Shown: piece by piece, positions 25,594-34,780 of the stretch
Position numbering within the stretch: the first letter of the stretch is position 1
How the letters are laid out: every line of letters begins with the position of its first letter
Assembly (NCBI GenBank): GCA_016710635.1
Contig: JADJVL010000018.1
Span: 1 to 64,000 of the forward strand
Reading direction: 5' to 3'
DNA from: Holophagaceae bacterium
GTDB taxonomy: Bacteria; Acidobacteriota; Holophagae; Holophagales; Holophagaceae
DNA: 64,000 nt
Position numbers and translations under genes: made by a program
The notes under the pieces: model-generated
Databases searched by the model: none
What the model was told of the DNA's origin: nothing
What the model saw: the letters and a program-made list of their open reading frames with translations, nothing else

Positions 25594-25908
25594 GGTGTGT
25601 GCTCCTGAAGGCCTGCGGGGCTTCCGCAGTGGCGGCCGCAGGCTGGCTGCGGCGGGCGGTTTGAGAAGAAAGGGAACCCGCGAAGGGAACGACGCGGCAC
25701 TGAGATCAGGGCAGACGGATTTCGTGTCTGATGCACTTCCAGACACATCCCCGTGAAACACACCGAGTCTGCCAAGTTGGGTCCTTTTTAATCATGGAAT
25801 GACTGGTCCAACCTATGCCCCGGGGCCCGTCCAAGGCAATAACAATTTCCAATTCAAGTTGCAGCCGGCACACCTATTGGATCGAGGTAGCTGTGATGAA
25901 AGTCCATG
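25594..25908 (-). promoter_or_regulatory. intergenic region upstream of the second TonB receptor
   Basis: A 315-base gene-free stretch. The part near the gene is GC-rich with a purine/pyrimidine mirror around 25612-25660. The distal part (25780-25870) is AT-richer and probably contains the promoter. An inverted repeat GTGTCTG-N9-CAGACAC spans 25724-25746, about 130 bases before the start codon, and may be an operator. No clear -35/-10 pair is claimed. Confidence 0.35.
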
Positions 25909-25940
25909 AAAAAGCCCCCGGGTCTCCCCGGGGGCTTTTC
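25909..25940. terminator. rho-independent terminator of the third TonB receptor gene
   Basis: AAAAGCCCCCGGG pairs perfectly with CCCGGGGGCTTTT around a TCTC loop. On the minus strand the hairpin is followed by a T run. It lies 19 bases beyond the receptor stop at 25959. Confidence 0.9.
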
Positions 25941-25958
25941 GTTCAACAGGCTTGAATT

Positions 25959-28900
25959 TTAGAACTTGAGGCGGATGCCGAAGTTGTAGCGGCGGGGCGC
26001 CTGGTACTGGTAGGGGGTGTTCGGCCTGGGCGCGATGGCCCGGATGTTCAGGCCTTCTGAAAGGTCCGTCGCTTCCTGGCGGTTGGTGAGGTTGATGACG
26101 TCCGCATAGATCTCACCGCGGAGCTTGCCGAAGTTCCGGCCGTACTGGAGGCGCAGGTCGGCCTGGTAGTACATCGGCGTCATCGCGGTGCCCAGGTTCT
26201 CGGCGAAGAAGCCGTCTTCGCCGGGCCAGTTCTGCAGGACGCGGGTGCTGGCCGTCCAGCTACCGGGCGTGTAGTGGTAGCCGCTGTTGGCGTTGAAGGT
26301 CATGCCCACCATGAAGCCCATGTCCCAGTGGTAGTAGGCGTAGGCCTTGGCCAGCCAGTCGACGGAACCCTCGAGGGAGCCGTTGTGGTAGCCCAGGCGG
26401 GGGTCGAAGCGGGCCAGGTCGCCCTGGAAGTCCGCATTGCCGCTGCTCTGGGTGTTGCCCTTGGCATTCACGAGGCTGAAGCTCATGAAGCCGCCCCAGT
26501 GATCTGCTTCCCGGCGCGTGACCGTCAGGTCCAGGGTGCGGTACTTGCGCTCGCCGCCGGGCAGGTTGGCCAGCACGAAATTGAGGCTGGTGCCGAGGCG
26601 GGCGGTGTTCTGCTCGCCGGTGTAGCCACCGCCGGCGAAGTAGGAGAAGGGGATCACGAGGCCGCGGAAGGCGTTGATAACGGACTGCTGCGCCGCAGTG
26701 GGGGCGGTACTGCTGCTCAGGCCCATGAGGCCGCGGGCCTCGGCTTCCAGGTTGCCGGCGTCGGTGTAGAGGGTGGGATCCCAGTCCTCGACGATGTCGT
26801 AGTCACGGCGCTTGGTGTAGGTGGCCTCGAAGGTGTAGAGGCCGCCAAACTCCGCCTGGTAGCCGATGCGGAACTCGTCGGTCTTGGGAAGCTTGAAGGT
26901 GTCCGCGAAGACGGCGTCCACGGTCTTGGAACCGCCGCGGGTGATGACGGTCACCCACTGGTTGAGCAGGCGGGCCTGCTCCAGGCGGACCGAGCTGGTG
27001 AGGCTGCCGGTGAAGCGCACCATGTCCAGCTTGATGGGATCGATGTAACGGCCCCAGTAGGCGTAGACCTTGGAGCGGCCGTCACCCTTGGCGTCCCAGG
27101 TGAGACCCACCCGGGGCGCGATGGCGAAGTCGGTCTTGAAGAGGGACTGCCCGTTGTCGGCGAGGTACTCGTACTTGTCGAAGCGGACGCCGGGGGAGAA
27201 GGTCAGTGTGCCCATCTGCCACTGGTCCTGGACATAGAAGCCCTGGGTCTTCATCTTGGGCGTCGAACTCTGGATGCTCTCCTGGTGGACGCGGTAGGAG
27301 TAGAAGCCGCCGAGGGGATTGGCTTCATTGAAGCGGTACGCGTTCAGGTCGGAGGACTGGAAGCCGATGATTGCGTGCGTGATCGGATCTTCCTTGGTGC
27401 GAACGAAGCCCGCGGCCAGGAACTGGTTCGTGAGGGCCGGGCTGTTGTTGATGGCGGTGATGGGACGCTCTTGGCGCCGCTCACGTGCCGGAAGGCAGGG
27501 CGCCCCAGGTGTAGGTGCCAACATCGAAGCTGTCGTACTGGTCAATCTGGGACACGCCCACGGTCTGGGTGAGCTGCTCTTCGCCGAACTGCAGGCCGGT
27601 CTTCAGGGTGTGGCTGCCGGCGGCTTCGAAGAGCCAGGTCAGATCAACACGGCCCAGGCTTCCTCCTGGTACTCGCGGGCCGGTCCAGGCCGAGCTGTTG
27701 CCGAGCTGGGCTGTCGCGGGGAGCGTCAGGGGACTGTGCTGCGGATCGGTCCTGGGGGCCGTTGGCGTGGAGAGGTTCGTGATCTTATTGTCCTCCTGGT
27801 GCACCGCGTAGCGGACATCAAGGAAGACCTTCGACCACTGGTGGGAGTAGTTGAGGATGTAGCGGTTGCCGCCCTGCTCGGTCTTGGTGCCGCGGCGCGT
27901 GACGGTGCCGGGGTTGTTGAGGTTGTCGAACTCGAAGGGGTTCGAGTTGTAGGTGAAGCTCAAAAGATCGCTGGGGGTGATCTGCCAGGTCAGCTTGGCG
28001 AAGATGCGGTCGCCATCCTGCTGGACGCTCTTGCGGGTCTCACCAGGGGTTGCGGCCACGGATGGATTGAGCTTGACGGTGACCTCGTCCTTGATCTTCT
28101 GGGCGCTCACCACATACCAGAGTTTGTCCTTGATGATGGGGCCCATGGCCCACACAGAAATATCGGTGGTGTTCTGCTCGCCGACATTGATGTCATTGAA
28201 ATGGCCCGTCTTCACGAGGTTCTGGAGCTGGCCTGGAGCGAATGCAGCAGTGATGCCCGCGCTGAAGTCGTTGCCGCCGGCCTTGGTGGTGACCGAGGAG
28301 AAGAGACCGGCCCGGGCGCTGTACTCGGCGGTGATGGCGCCGGTCTTCACGTCCTGGACCTGGATCAGCTCCGGGGCGATGGTCGTACGCAGAACGCCCG
28401 CCTCCGGGCTGGTCACGTCGATGCCGTCGATCATGTAGGTGTTGTTGCGGCCGCCGTTGCCGCCCAGGTTGTCGCGGTTCAGACCCGCGGCCAAGCCCGG
28501 GTTGCCGTTGCCGCTGGTGCTGGCGATGACGCCGGGGGCCAGGTTCAGAGTGGACAGCTGGTCGCGGCCCACGGGCAGGCGCTCCAGATCCTCCGCGCCG
28601 AGCTGCACACCCACGGTCACCGTGGTGGTGTCCACCTGGGCGGCGGCGGCGACCACTTCCACCGTGGCGCTGCCGACGGGGGCCAGCTTCGAGTTCACCG
28701 CCGCCGTCTGGTCAATGTTCACCTCGACGTTGTTGATGGTCTGGGCCTGGAAGCCGCTGGCGGAGATCTGGACCTTGAAGGCGCCGGGGGAGAGGCGCAG
28801 GAAGCGCGCCTTGCCGGCGGCGTCGGTGATGACGCTGCGGGCGCCGCCGATCTGGGTGGGGCTGGAGATGACCACCGTGGCGCCGGCGAGGGCCTTGCCC

Positions 28901-29013
28901 GCGGCGTCGGTGACCGTGACTGCGAGGTTGCCGTCGCCGGCGGCGTAGGCGATGAAGCCGGAAGCCACGATCAGCGCGGCAGCGCGGCCGAGGCGATTGG
29001 AGAGCACGTGCAT
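25959..29013 (-). CDS. Oar-like TonB-dependent receptor, apparent 1-base frameshift
   Basis: Start ATG 29013, signal peptide MHVLSNRLGRAAALIVASGFIAYA, then a CarboxypepD_reg-like domain (NLAVTVTDAAGKALAGATVVIS, GAFKVQISASGFQAQ), the plug (RLPVGRDQLSTLNLAPGVIAS, NTYMIDGIDVTSPEAG, GAITAEYSARAGLFSSVTTKAGGNDFS) and the barrel. The first frame stops at 27481, while the barrel continues in another frame (ITAINNSPALTNQFLAAGF to YNFGIRLKF, terminal Phe) to 25959. The 3055-base length is one over a multiple of three, so one extra base somewhere in 27484-27545 explains it. The repaired protein would be about 1017 residues. It ends at a strong terminator and shares architecture with the two receptors downstream. 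Confidence 0.85.
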
Positions 29014-29186
29014 TAGGGACTCCTCATAAGAGATGAGAGGGGTGGGGGGGGCGGGGTTGTTGAGAAGCGGTCGCTGGACGATTGAAATCCAAACCGGGGG
29101 TTCCGTCCAGGATTAATAAGGAGGGAGGGACGAAACCTTCGGGTGGGTTCAAGCACCGCAGAGTAGCAAACTTGTAACTATTTAGA

Positions 29187-30483
29187 TCACTCGATTATTC
29201 CCAAGCACCAGGGGTGGTCCGCTTGGGGTGAACCGGAGAGGTGGATCCATCCTGCCGGAGGTCCGCCAGAAGGGGAAGCCCCCTCGTGGATCGTCATCAG
29301 CACCTGCCCGGCCTCGACCCGGGCGCCTACCGGCGCGTGCAGGCGCATCCCGACCCCGAGGTCCAGGACGTCGTCCTTGGTCTTCCGCCCCGCCCCGAGG
29401 CCAACGGCGAAGTTGCCCAGGGCCATGCTGTCGATGGACTCGACCCACCCGGCGCGGTCGGCCTTCACTTCGACGGTGCGGGCCGCCTGGGGCAACAGGC
29501 TGAAGTCGTCCAGGGCGGCGGGATCGCCCCCGTTGAAGGCGACGAAGCGGCGGAAGGCCTCCATGGCCCGTCCGCTGGCGATGGATTCCGCGACCTGGGA
29601 CTCGGCCTCGCCAAGGGTCGCCGCCGCACCCCCGAGCACCAGCATCTCCGCCGCCAGGCGGAAGCTGATGCGGGCGAGGTCGCCGTCCCCGTGCAGGCCC
29701 TTGAGGATCTCCACGGACTCCATCACCTCCAGGGCGTTGCCGATGGCCCAGCCCAGGGGCTCCTCCATCCGCGTGATGAGGGCCTTGATGTGCATCCCGT
29801 GGGCCTTGCCGACCTCCACCATGCTGCGGGCCAGGGTGGTGGCGTCCTCGAGGGTCTTCATGAAGGCGCCGTTGCCGCACTTCACGTCCAGCACCAGGGC
29901 GTCGGCGCCCCCCGCCAGCTTCTTCGACATGATGCTGGCGGTGATGAGGGGGATGGACTCCACCGTGGCCGTGACGTCCCGCAGGGCGTAGAGCTTGCGG
30001 TCCGCCGGGCAGATGTCCCCGGTCTGGGCGGAGTTGGCGAAGCCCGTCTCCCGCAGGGAGCGGAGGAATTCCTTCCTCCGAGAGCTCCACCTTCATGCCG
30101 GGGATGGCCGCGTACTTGTCCACGGTGCCGCCGGTGTGGCCCAGGCCGCGGCCGCTGAACATGGCGCAGGGCAGCCCGCAGGCGGCCACGATGGGGCCGA
30201 GGATCAGGGTCGTCTTGTCCCCCACGCCGCCGGTGCTGTGCTTGTCCACCTTCACGCCGGGCACGGAGGAGAGGTCCACGTGCTTGCCCGAATCCCGCAT
30301 GGCCAGGGTCAGAGCGAGGGTTTCCTCCGTGGTCATGCCCCGCCAGCAGATGGCCATGAGGAGGGCCGCGCTCTGCTCGTCCGGCACGGAGCCGGTGGCG
30401 GCGCCCTGCACCCAGTAGGCGATCTCCTCGGAGGAGAGCTGGCCGCCCTGCTTCTTGCGGTGGATCAGGTCATACATCCGCAT
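29187..30483 (-). CDS. deoA: thymidine/pyrimidine-nucleoside phosphorylase, apparent 1-base frameshift
   Basis: A glycosyltransferase-family-3-like nucleoside phosphorylase that splits thymidine (or uridine) with phosphate in pyrimidine salvage. The N-terminal half reads MRMYDLIHRKKQGGQLSSEEI, then VDKHSTGGVGDKTTLILGP (phosphate-binding Lys-His-Ser-Thr loop), SGRGLGHTGGTVDKYAAIPG. At 30068-30082 one surplus G breaks the frame. The second half follows in frame: IPLITASIMSKKLAGGADALVLDVKCGNGAF, the family signature, to the barrel-hammerhead-like C-terminus (LGVGMRLHAPVGARVEAGQVLMTIHE). The total of 1297 bases is one over a multiple of three. The repaired length of about 431 residues fits PyNP/DeoA. 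Whether it is DeoA or Pdp by substrate cannot be decided. The next gene upstream is 21 bases away. Confidence 0.85.
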
Positions 30484-30504
30484 GGGGCCGCCCCTCAGCT
30501 CAGA

Positions 30505-31185
30505 TCAGATTCCCTTGGCCATCCGTTCCAGCAGGCGGATGTAGCCTTCGCCCTGGAACTCCTTCCGATAGTCGGAAAGGTCCTGCAGCGCGCCGGCCCG
30601 GTCCCCGGTCAGGCGCCGGGCGTCCATCAGGGTCACCCAGTAGAAATCCGCCCAGGGCTCGCCGGCCTTCGCCTTGCCCCGCAGGGGCAGCAGCAGGTCG
30701 AGGGCCTCCTTGCCCTGCCCCAGGGCGATCAGGCGGGCGGCGGACTGCACCTTGCCCACGGAGCCTGAAGGCACCATCGTGGCCGTTCCGGTCTTCCCCT
30801 CCAGCATCAGATGGTAGGAACCCGCCTCCGCCACGGCCTGGGCGCGCCGGGATCCGGGGGCCTCCTTGGCCAGCCGGTCGAGGGCGGGAAGGTTTTCCCG
30901 CAGGCGCTTCTCGTAGTCCGCCGCCGCGGCGGGGACTTTCGGATCGCCTTCGATGGCCTTGAGGAGCTCCGCCCGGGAAGCCTCGAAGCGCTCCACCCGC
31001 CCGGTCTGCCAGGAACTGAACGCAAAGTAGCCGATCACCAGGACCAGGACCGTCCCACCGCCGATGAGCAGGGGCTTCACCAGTCCGGTCTCGAGGTCGT
31101 CCGCGCTCGCCACCTTCGCCTGGAAGTGCGCGAGGCTCTGGGCGGGCTTCTGGACCTGGATTTCTTTATTGCGGATACCTGCCAT
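30505..31185 (-). CDS. membrane-anchored TPR-like (YfgM-type) protein
   Basis: A 226-residue protein. After a 40-residue cytoplasmic N-terminus (SLAHFQAKVASADDLETGLV) comes one membrane helix (LLIGGGTVLVLVIGYFAFSSW, about residues 40-60), then a periplasmic helical region of tetratricopeptide type: DYEKRLRENLPALDRLAKEAPGS, AQAVAEAGSYHLMLEGK, SAARLIALGQGKEALDLLLPL, ADFYWVTLMDARRLTGDRAGALQDLSDYRKE. The layout matches YfgM-like proteins, which in E. coli associate with SecYEG and PpiD. A function in chaperoning exported proteins is thus a family-based suggestion. It lies between deoA (downstream, 21 bases) and tRNA-Phe (divergent). Confidence 0.7.
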   Translation of the reverse strand: MAGIRNKEIQVQKPAQSLAHFQAKVASADDLETGLVKPLLIGGGTVLVLVIGYFAFSSWQTGRVERFEASRAELLKAIEGDPKVPAAAADYEKRLRENLPALDRLAKEAPGSRRAQAVAEAGSYHLMLEGKTGTATMVPSGSVGKVQSAARLIALGQGKEALDLLLPLRGKAKAGEPWADFYWVTLMDARRLTGDRAGALQDLSDYRKEFQGEGYIRLLERMAKGI

Positions 31186-31234
31186 GGACTAGCTCCGAAT
31201 CCCCTAGGATGCCCCATGCCGCAGCGCTTCGCAC

Positions 31235-31262
31235 TTGAAAACCCCGCACCCCCTGGTAACCT
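31235..31262 (+). promoter_or_regulatory. promoter of tRNA-Phe
   Basis: TTGAAA (31235-31240), 16 bases, TAACCT (31257-31262). The tRNA begins 11 bases after the -10 box, the spacing expected for a short-leader stable RNA promoter. Confidence 0.65.
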
Positions 31263-31272
31263 GGGAATTCCC

Positions 31273-31348
31273 GCCTGGGTAGCTCAGTTGGTAGAGCAAT
31301 GGATTGAAAATCCATGTGTCGGGGGTTCGACTCCCTCTCCAGGCACCA
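31273..31348 (+). tRNA. tRNA-Phe (anticodon GAA), CCA encoded
   Basis: A 76-base cloverleaf: acceptor GCCTGGG pairs with TCCAGGC (one G-T), D arm GCTC-AGTTGGTAGA-GC, anticodon stem ATGGA/TCCAT around TTGAAAA giving GAA, T arm GGGGG-TTCGACT-CCCTC, discriminator A and genomic CCA. Its 3' half is part of an extended inverted repeat with downstream sequence (see the repeat entry). Confidence 0.97.
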
Positions 31349-31405
31349 ACGCAAACGCCCCCCGCTCCGCCGGGGGGCGTTTGCGTTGGCGGAGAGGGAG
31401 TCGAA
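31326..31405. repeat. extended inverted repeat covering the tRNA-Phe 3' half
   Basis: TTCGACTCCCTCTCC (31326-31340, T loop and 3' acceptor side of the tRNA) is the exact inverse of GGAGAGGGAGTCGAA (31391-31405). Nested inside is a perfect 16-base stem, AACGCAAACGCCCCCC (31348-31363) with GGGGGGCGTTTGCGTT (31372-31387), loop GCTCCGCC. Total pairing is 31 base pairs with an internal loop that contains the tRNA 3' end. The inner stem may act as a factor-independent terminator although no T run follows it. The outer arm looks like an inverted copy of a tRNA 3' segment. Confidence 0.8.
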
Positions 31406-31406
31406 T

Positions 31407-31480
31407 CCAGACGCTTAGGCCCGCCATGAACGACCGGAGCCGCGGGAGCGGCGCAGGGAGTGAAGGGCCTTAGCGTCTGG
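31407..31480. other. large imperfect hairpin of unknown role
   Basis: CCAGACGCTTAGGCCC (31407-31422) pairs with GGGCCTTAGCGTCTGG type sequence at 31465-31480 with one mismatch in 16. The 42-base interior contains a small GCCGC/GCGGC stem. Together with the preceding repeat this fills most of the 314-base space between the tRNA and the next gene. It could be a structured small RNA or part of a dispersed palindromic element. There is no coding potential. Confidence 0.4.
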
Positions 31481-31614
31481 CGGCCGGAGGGCGGCGCAAC
31501 GCGCCACCCGGAGGGACTCCCTCGCCAAGCCCCACGCCACCCCATTCCGCAATCCGGCGCAGCCGGGAGCGTCCAAAAGCCCTTCCAAGGAAAAGCGCCC
31601 AGACCCCAAGGCAA

Positions 31615-31636
31615 AGGCCCCGGATCCCCGGGGCCT
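31615..31636 (-). terminator. terminator hairpin after the SurA-like lipoprotein gene
   Basis: AGGCCCCGG pairs perfectly with CCGGGGCCT around ATCC. On the minus strand it lies 27 bases after the stop and is followed by TTTGCCTTGG, a weak T stretch. Confidence 0.6.
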
Positions 31637-31662
31637 CGATGCCGTATCCGTCCTCCAACCCC

Positions 31663-32280
31663 TCAGAACCCCTTGATCGCCGCCGGCGCATACCCATCCG
31701 CATACGTCGTCGGCACCTTCTTGGCGATCTCCTCGTCCAGCTGGCCCATCACCCGCTCCTGCTGGTCCCGCCGCCAGGCGTCCGTAAGCTGGGGCTTCAC
31801 CTGGTCGTAGGGAGGCATGGGCTGGTTGGCGGCCTTCGCCTGGGTGGCGTACTTGTCGTAGACCGCCTTGAGCTCCGCCTCGGAGGGCTCCGCCTTGGCG
31901 GGCATGCGGTTCGAAAGCATCGCGGTCTTGTAGGCGTTGGCCAGGGCCAGCTTCACCGCCGCCTTCACCCGCGGGTCGCTGTCCAGGCCCTGCTCCTTGG
32001 CCATGCGGATCACGGCGGTGGCGTCCACCAGCTGGCCCAGCAGCTTGTTGCGCTGCCCCCGCATCATCGGGCTCGGATCGTCGAGCAGCTTCTTCGCCGA
32101 ATCCGGGTCCGGCGCGATGCGCTCCACCAGGTCCTTGAACTCGCCGGCGGTGATCTTCTCGCCGCCGACGGAGGCGATGACCGGGCCTGCATCCTTGGAT
32201 CCCTTGCCGCATCCCATCCCTGAACCGAGGGCGGATGCGAGGACCAGCAGGCCGAAGGAGATGGACATCACACGCTTCAT
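31663..32280 (-). CDS. SurA N-terminal-like lipoprotein (peptidyl-prolyl isomerase-related)
   Basis: A 205-residue product from ATG 32280. The signal sequence MKRVMSISFGLLVLASALGSGMGC ends in a probable lipidation cysteine (Cys24), so it is likely a membrane-anchored periplasmic lipoprotein. The following segment is SurA_N/PpiC-like: PVIASVGGEKITAGEFKDLVERI, then RGQRNKLLGQLVDATAVIRMAKEQGLDSDPRVKAAVKLALAN, KAEPSEAELKAVYDKY and VKPQLTDAWRRDQQERVMGQLDEEIAKK. No parvulin catalytic domain is present, so it is probably a chaperone-like rather than isomerase-active protein. The divergent glutaredoxin-like gene begins 71 bases away. Confidence 0.75.
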   Translation of the reverse strand: MKRVMSISFGLLVLASALGSGMGCGKGSKDAGPVIASVGGEKITAGEFKDLVERIAPDPDSAKKLLDDPSPMMRGQRNKLLGQLVDATAVIRMAKEQGLDSDPRVKAAVKLALANAYKTAMLSNRMPAKAEPSEAELKAVYDKYATQAKAANQPMPPYDQVKPQLTDAWRRDQQERVMGQLDEEIAKKVPTTYADGYAPAAIKGF

Positions 32281-32351
32281 GAGGGACTCCGGGATGCGAA
32301 TGGACCAGAATGACAGGTCGCGCCGATTCCGGCATCGCACAAGGAGCGGAC

Positions 32352-32675
32352 GTGGCCGTCCCCAAGGAACTCAAGACCCTCGACCTGCAGGTCTTCAGCG
32401 CCGAGTGGTGCCCGGACTGCCGCCGGCTGGACCGCTGGCTCGCGGCCGAGGGGCTGGACCTGCCCAAGGTGGACATCGAACGGGTGCCGGGGGCCGCGGA
32501 GCGCCTGGAGCGCGAGACCGGGAAACGGGGCATCCCGTACCTGCTGGTCAACGGCGAAGCCTGGGTGCGCGGCTACCACCGGGAGCTGCCGGGACGCTTC
32601 GACCCCGACACCCTGGTGGAGGAGCTGCTCCAGGCCGCCGGAGCGGGAGCGGTCAACTCCCCTGATTCCCAATAA
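32352..32675 (+). CDS. glutaredoxin/thioredoxin-fold protein with CPDC motif
   Basis: A 107-residue protein from GTG 32352, which has the best ribosome binding site in the area (AAGGAG, 5 bases upstream). The thioredoxin-fold start LQVFSAEWCPDCRRLDRWL carries the redox motif Cys-Pro-Asp-Cys. The cis-proline region GKRGIPYLLVNGEAWVRGYHRE follows. It resembles small bacterial glutaredoxin-like proteins (NrdH/YruB type). A reductant role for cytosolic disulfides is likely, but partners are unknown. An in-frame ATG at 32310 would add 14 residues lacking a ribosome binding site. Confidence 0.82.
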   Translation: MAVPKELKTLDLQVFSAEWCPDCRRLDRWLAAEGLDLPKVDIERVPGAAERLERETGKRGIPYLLVNGEAWVRGYHRELPGRFDPDTLVEELLQAAGAGAVNSPDSQ

Positions 32676-32746
32676 AACCGGGGCCCCAACGCGCCCTTCG
32701 TGGCATCCTAGGAGGTTCCCCCCAAGGGGAGCTTCTCGGAGCCGGC

Positions 32747-33787
32747 GTGGCGAACCTTTTTTCCCCGACCTTCTGGACCAATCTCTTCACCGCGGACCTG
32801 GCCATCGACCTGGGCACCGCCTCCAGCCTGATCCATACCAAGCAGGCCGGGCGCATCGTGGTGTACGAGCCTTCCATCGTGGCCATCAACACCCATACCG
32901 GCGACGTGGAGGCGGTGGGGGACGAGGCCAAGCAGCTCCTGGGCCGCGCGCCCCAGGGCGTGCGCACCATCCGCCCCATGAAGGACGGCATGATCTTCGA
33001 GGTGGATGCCGCCGAGAAGATGCTGGCGGCCTTCATCGCCAAGGCCCGACCCGAGCGCAAGCTCTTCAGCCGCATCGTGGTGTCCGTGCCGCCCCGGGCC
33101 CACCAGGTCGCCCGCCGGGCCGTGCGCCAGTGCTGCTACGACGCCAAGGCCGGTGAAGTCTTCCTCGTGGACCAGACCATGGTGGCCGCCATCGGCGCCG
33201 GCCTGGCCATCAACGAGAAGCGCGGCTGCATGATCGTCGACATCGGCGGCGGCACCACGGACGTCGCGGTGATCTCCTACAACGGCAAGGTCTTCTCCGA
33301 CTCCATCCTGGTGGCCGGCGACGAGATGGACGAGGCGATCATCAAGTACATCCGCGAGAAGTACAACGTGCTCATCTCCGAGGCCTCCGCCGAGGAGGTG
33401 AAGTGGTCGCTGGGCTCCGCCTTCCCTTCCGCCGAGACCCGCACCATGGAGATCAGCGGCCGGGACCAGTTCGAAGGCCTGCCCAAGACCCTCACCCTGA
33501 ACGACTCGGAAATCCGCGAAGCCCTGGCGGAACCCATCAACGCCGTCATCGACCTGGTGCGCAAGGCCCTCAACGAGACGCCTCCGCAGCTCGCCGCCGA
33601 CCTCATCAACCGGGGCATCTGCCTGGCCGGCGGCGGTTCCCTGATCCAGGGCCTCGACGACCGCATCCGGAAGGAGACCCACCTCCCGGTCTTCCGCGCG
33701 GAGAACCCCCAGACCGCGGTGGTCCGCGGCACGGCCATGCTGCTGGAAGACATCCCCTTCCTGAGACGCATCCAGATCCTCGACTAA
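32747..33787 (+). CDS. mreB: rod shape-determining protein MreB
   Basis: A 346-residue bacterial actin, starting at GTG 32747 after CGGAGCCGGC. It polymerises on the inner membrane face and guides lateral wall synthesis. Actin-fold nucleotide motifs are present: phosphate 1 LAIDLGTASSLIHTK, the segment PSIVAINTHTG, phosphate 2 MIVDIGGGTTDVAVIS and adenosine-binding INRGICLAGGGSLIQGLDDR. The N-terminal MANLFSPTFWTNLF is an amphipathic membrane-binding helix. It is first in the long unidirectional cluster mreB-mreC-mreD-mrdA-rodA, four glycosyltransferases and ligA. The 71 bases before it show no clear promoter elements. Confidence 0.97.
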   Translation: MANLFSPTFWTNLFTADLAIDLGTASSLIHTKQAGRIVVYEPSIVAINTHTGDVEAVGDEAKQLLGRAPQGVRTIRPMKDGMIFEVDAAEKMLAAFIAKARPERKLFSRIVVSVPPRAHQVARRAVRQCCYDAKAGEVFLVDQTMVAAIGAGLAINEKRGCMIVDIGGGTTDVAVISYNGKVFSDSILVAGDEMDEAIIKYIREKYNVLISEASAEEVKWSLGSAFPSAETRTMEISGRDQFEGLPKTLTLNDSEIREALAEPINAVIDLVRKALNETPPQLAADLINRGICLAGGGSLIQGLDDRIRKETHLPVFRAENPQTAVVRGTAMLLEDIPFLRRIQILD

Positions 33788-33800
33788 GGATCCCCCTGCC

Positions 33801-34780
33801 ATGAAGCGCCGGAGCGCCATCGTCCTCGGAGCGAGCCTTCGGCGGCTCTTCCTGGCCCTCCTGCTCCTGGTGCACTTTCTCTGGGTGATCTGGGGCCGTG
33901 GGCCGGGCTCCATCGTGCGCAGGACCCTCGACCTGTTCACCGGGCCCATGGAACGCTTCGCCCAGAAGTGGGAAGGCTGGCGGACCTCCCGGGAGACGCG
34001 CATCCGGAGCCTGTCGGAGGCCGAGGCGGAGGTCCAGCGGGTGCGCCAGCTCCTGGCGGAGGCCCAGGTCCGGGAGGCCCAGGCCGCCCCAGAAACGCCG
34101 AAGCCGAGGACGCGATCCGCCTGCTCGGCCTGAGCCGCCAGCTCCCCCTCGAGCTGAAGGCGGCAAGGGTGCTGGCCAACACGAGGAACGCGCCCTTCGG
34201 CGGACTGCTCATCGACCGGGGCCGCGACCTCGACCTCAAGGAGGATCAGGGCGTCATCGCCCCGGAAGGCGTGGTGGGCCGGATCTGGCAGGTGGCGGGC
34301 ACCCAGTCCACCGTGCTGCCCCTGGACGCCTACAACGCCTCCACGGCGGTGATGCTGGGCCGGTCCCGGGCCACCGGCGTGCTCCAGGGCACCGGGCCGG
34401 GCCGGGCGGAGATCCGCTACATCAGCAGCCAGGAAGTGGTGCAGGCCGGCGAGCCGGTCTACACCTCGGGCCTCGACCGGGTCTTTCCCCGCGGCCTGCT
34501 CGTGGGCTACGTGGCCAGCCAGAAGCCCAAGGACATCGAACTGCGCATCGAAGTCAACCTCGCGGTCCCTCTGGACCGCGTCCACCTCGTCCTGGTGCTG
34601 CCGCCCAATCCGCCCCTGGAACTTCAGCCCAATCCGCCGATCCAGGGCGCTCCGGGCGCGCTCGCCGCAGCGTCTCCGACCGTGCCGGCCCCAGGCGCAG
34701 TCCTGCAACCGGCCGCCCCGCAGCCTGCAGCCCCGAAGCCTGCTGCGCCCAAGCCTGCTGCGCCGAAGGGGAGCGAATGA
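33801..34780 (+). CDS. mreC: rod shape-determining protein MreC, apparent 1-base frameshift
   Basis: Bitopic elongasome scaffold. The frame from ATG 33801 encodes a short cytoplasmic tail, one membrane helix (LFLALLLLVHFLWVIWG) and a coiled coil (RSLSEAEAEVQRVRQLLAEAQVREAQAA). It is then lost at the C run 34087-34090, and the protein resumes in another frame: EDAIRLLGLSRQLPLELKAARVLAN, then the MreC beta domains (GGLLIDRGRDLDLKEDQGVIAPEGVVGRIWQV, VLPLDAYNASTAVMLGRSRATGVLQG, VYTSGLDRVFPRGLLVGYV). It ends in a Pro/Ala-rich tail with AAPKP repeats. The length is one base short of a multiple of three, so one missing C restores a protein of 326 residues. Its stop overlaps mreD by 4 bases. Confidence 0.9.

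Noticed and set aside
30781..31473. Plus-strand frame running through tRNA-Phe
   Set aside because: It overlaps a confident tRNA gene and lies opposite the YfgM-like gene.
34700..34780. AAPKP-type repeat at the end of mreC considered as a separate repeat element
   Set aside because: It is simply the Pro/Ala-rich tail of MreC encoded by short in-frame repeats.
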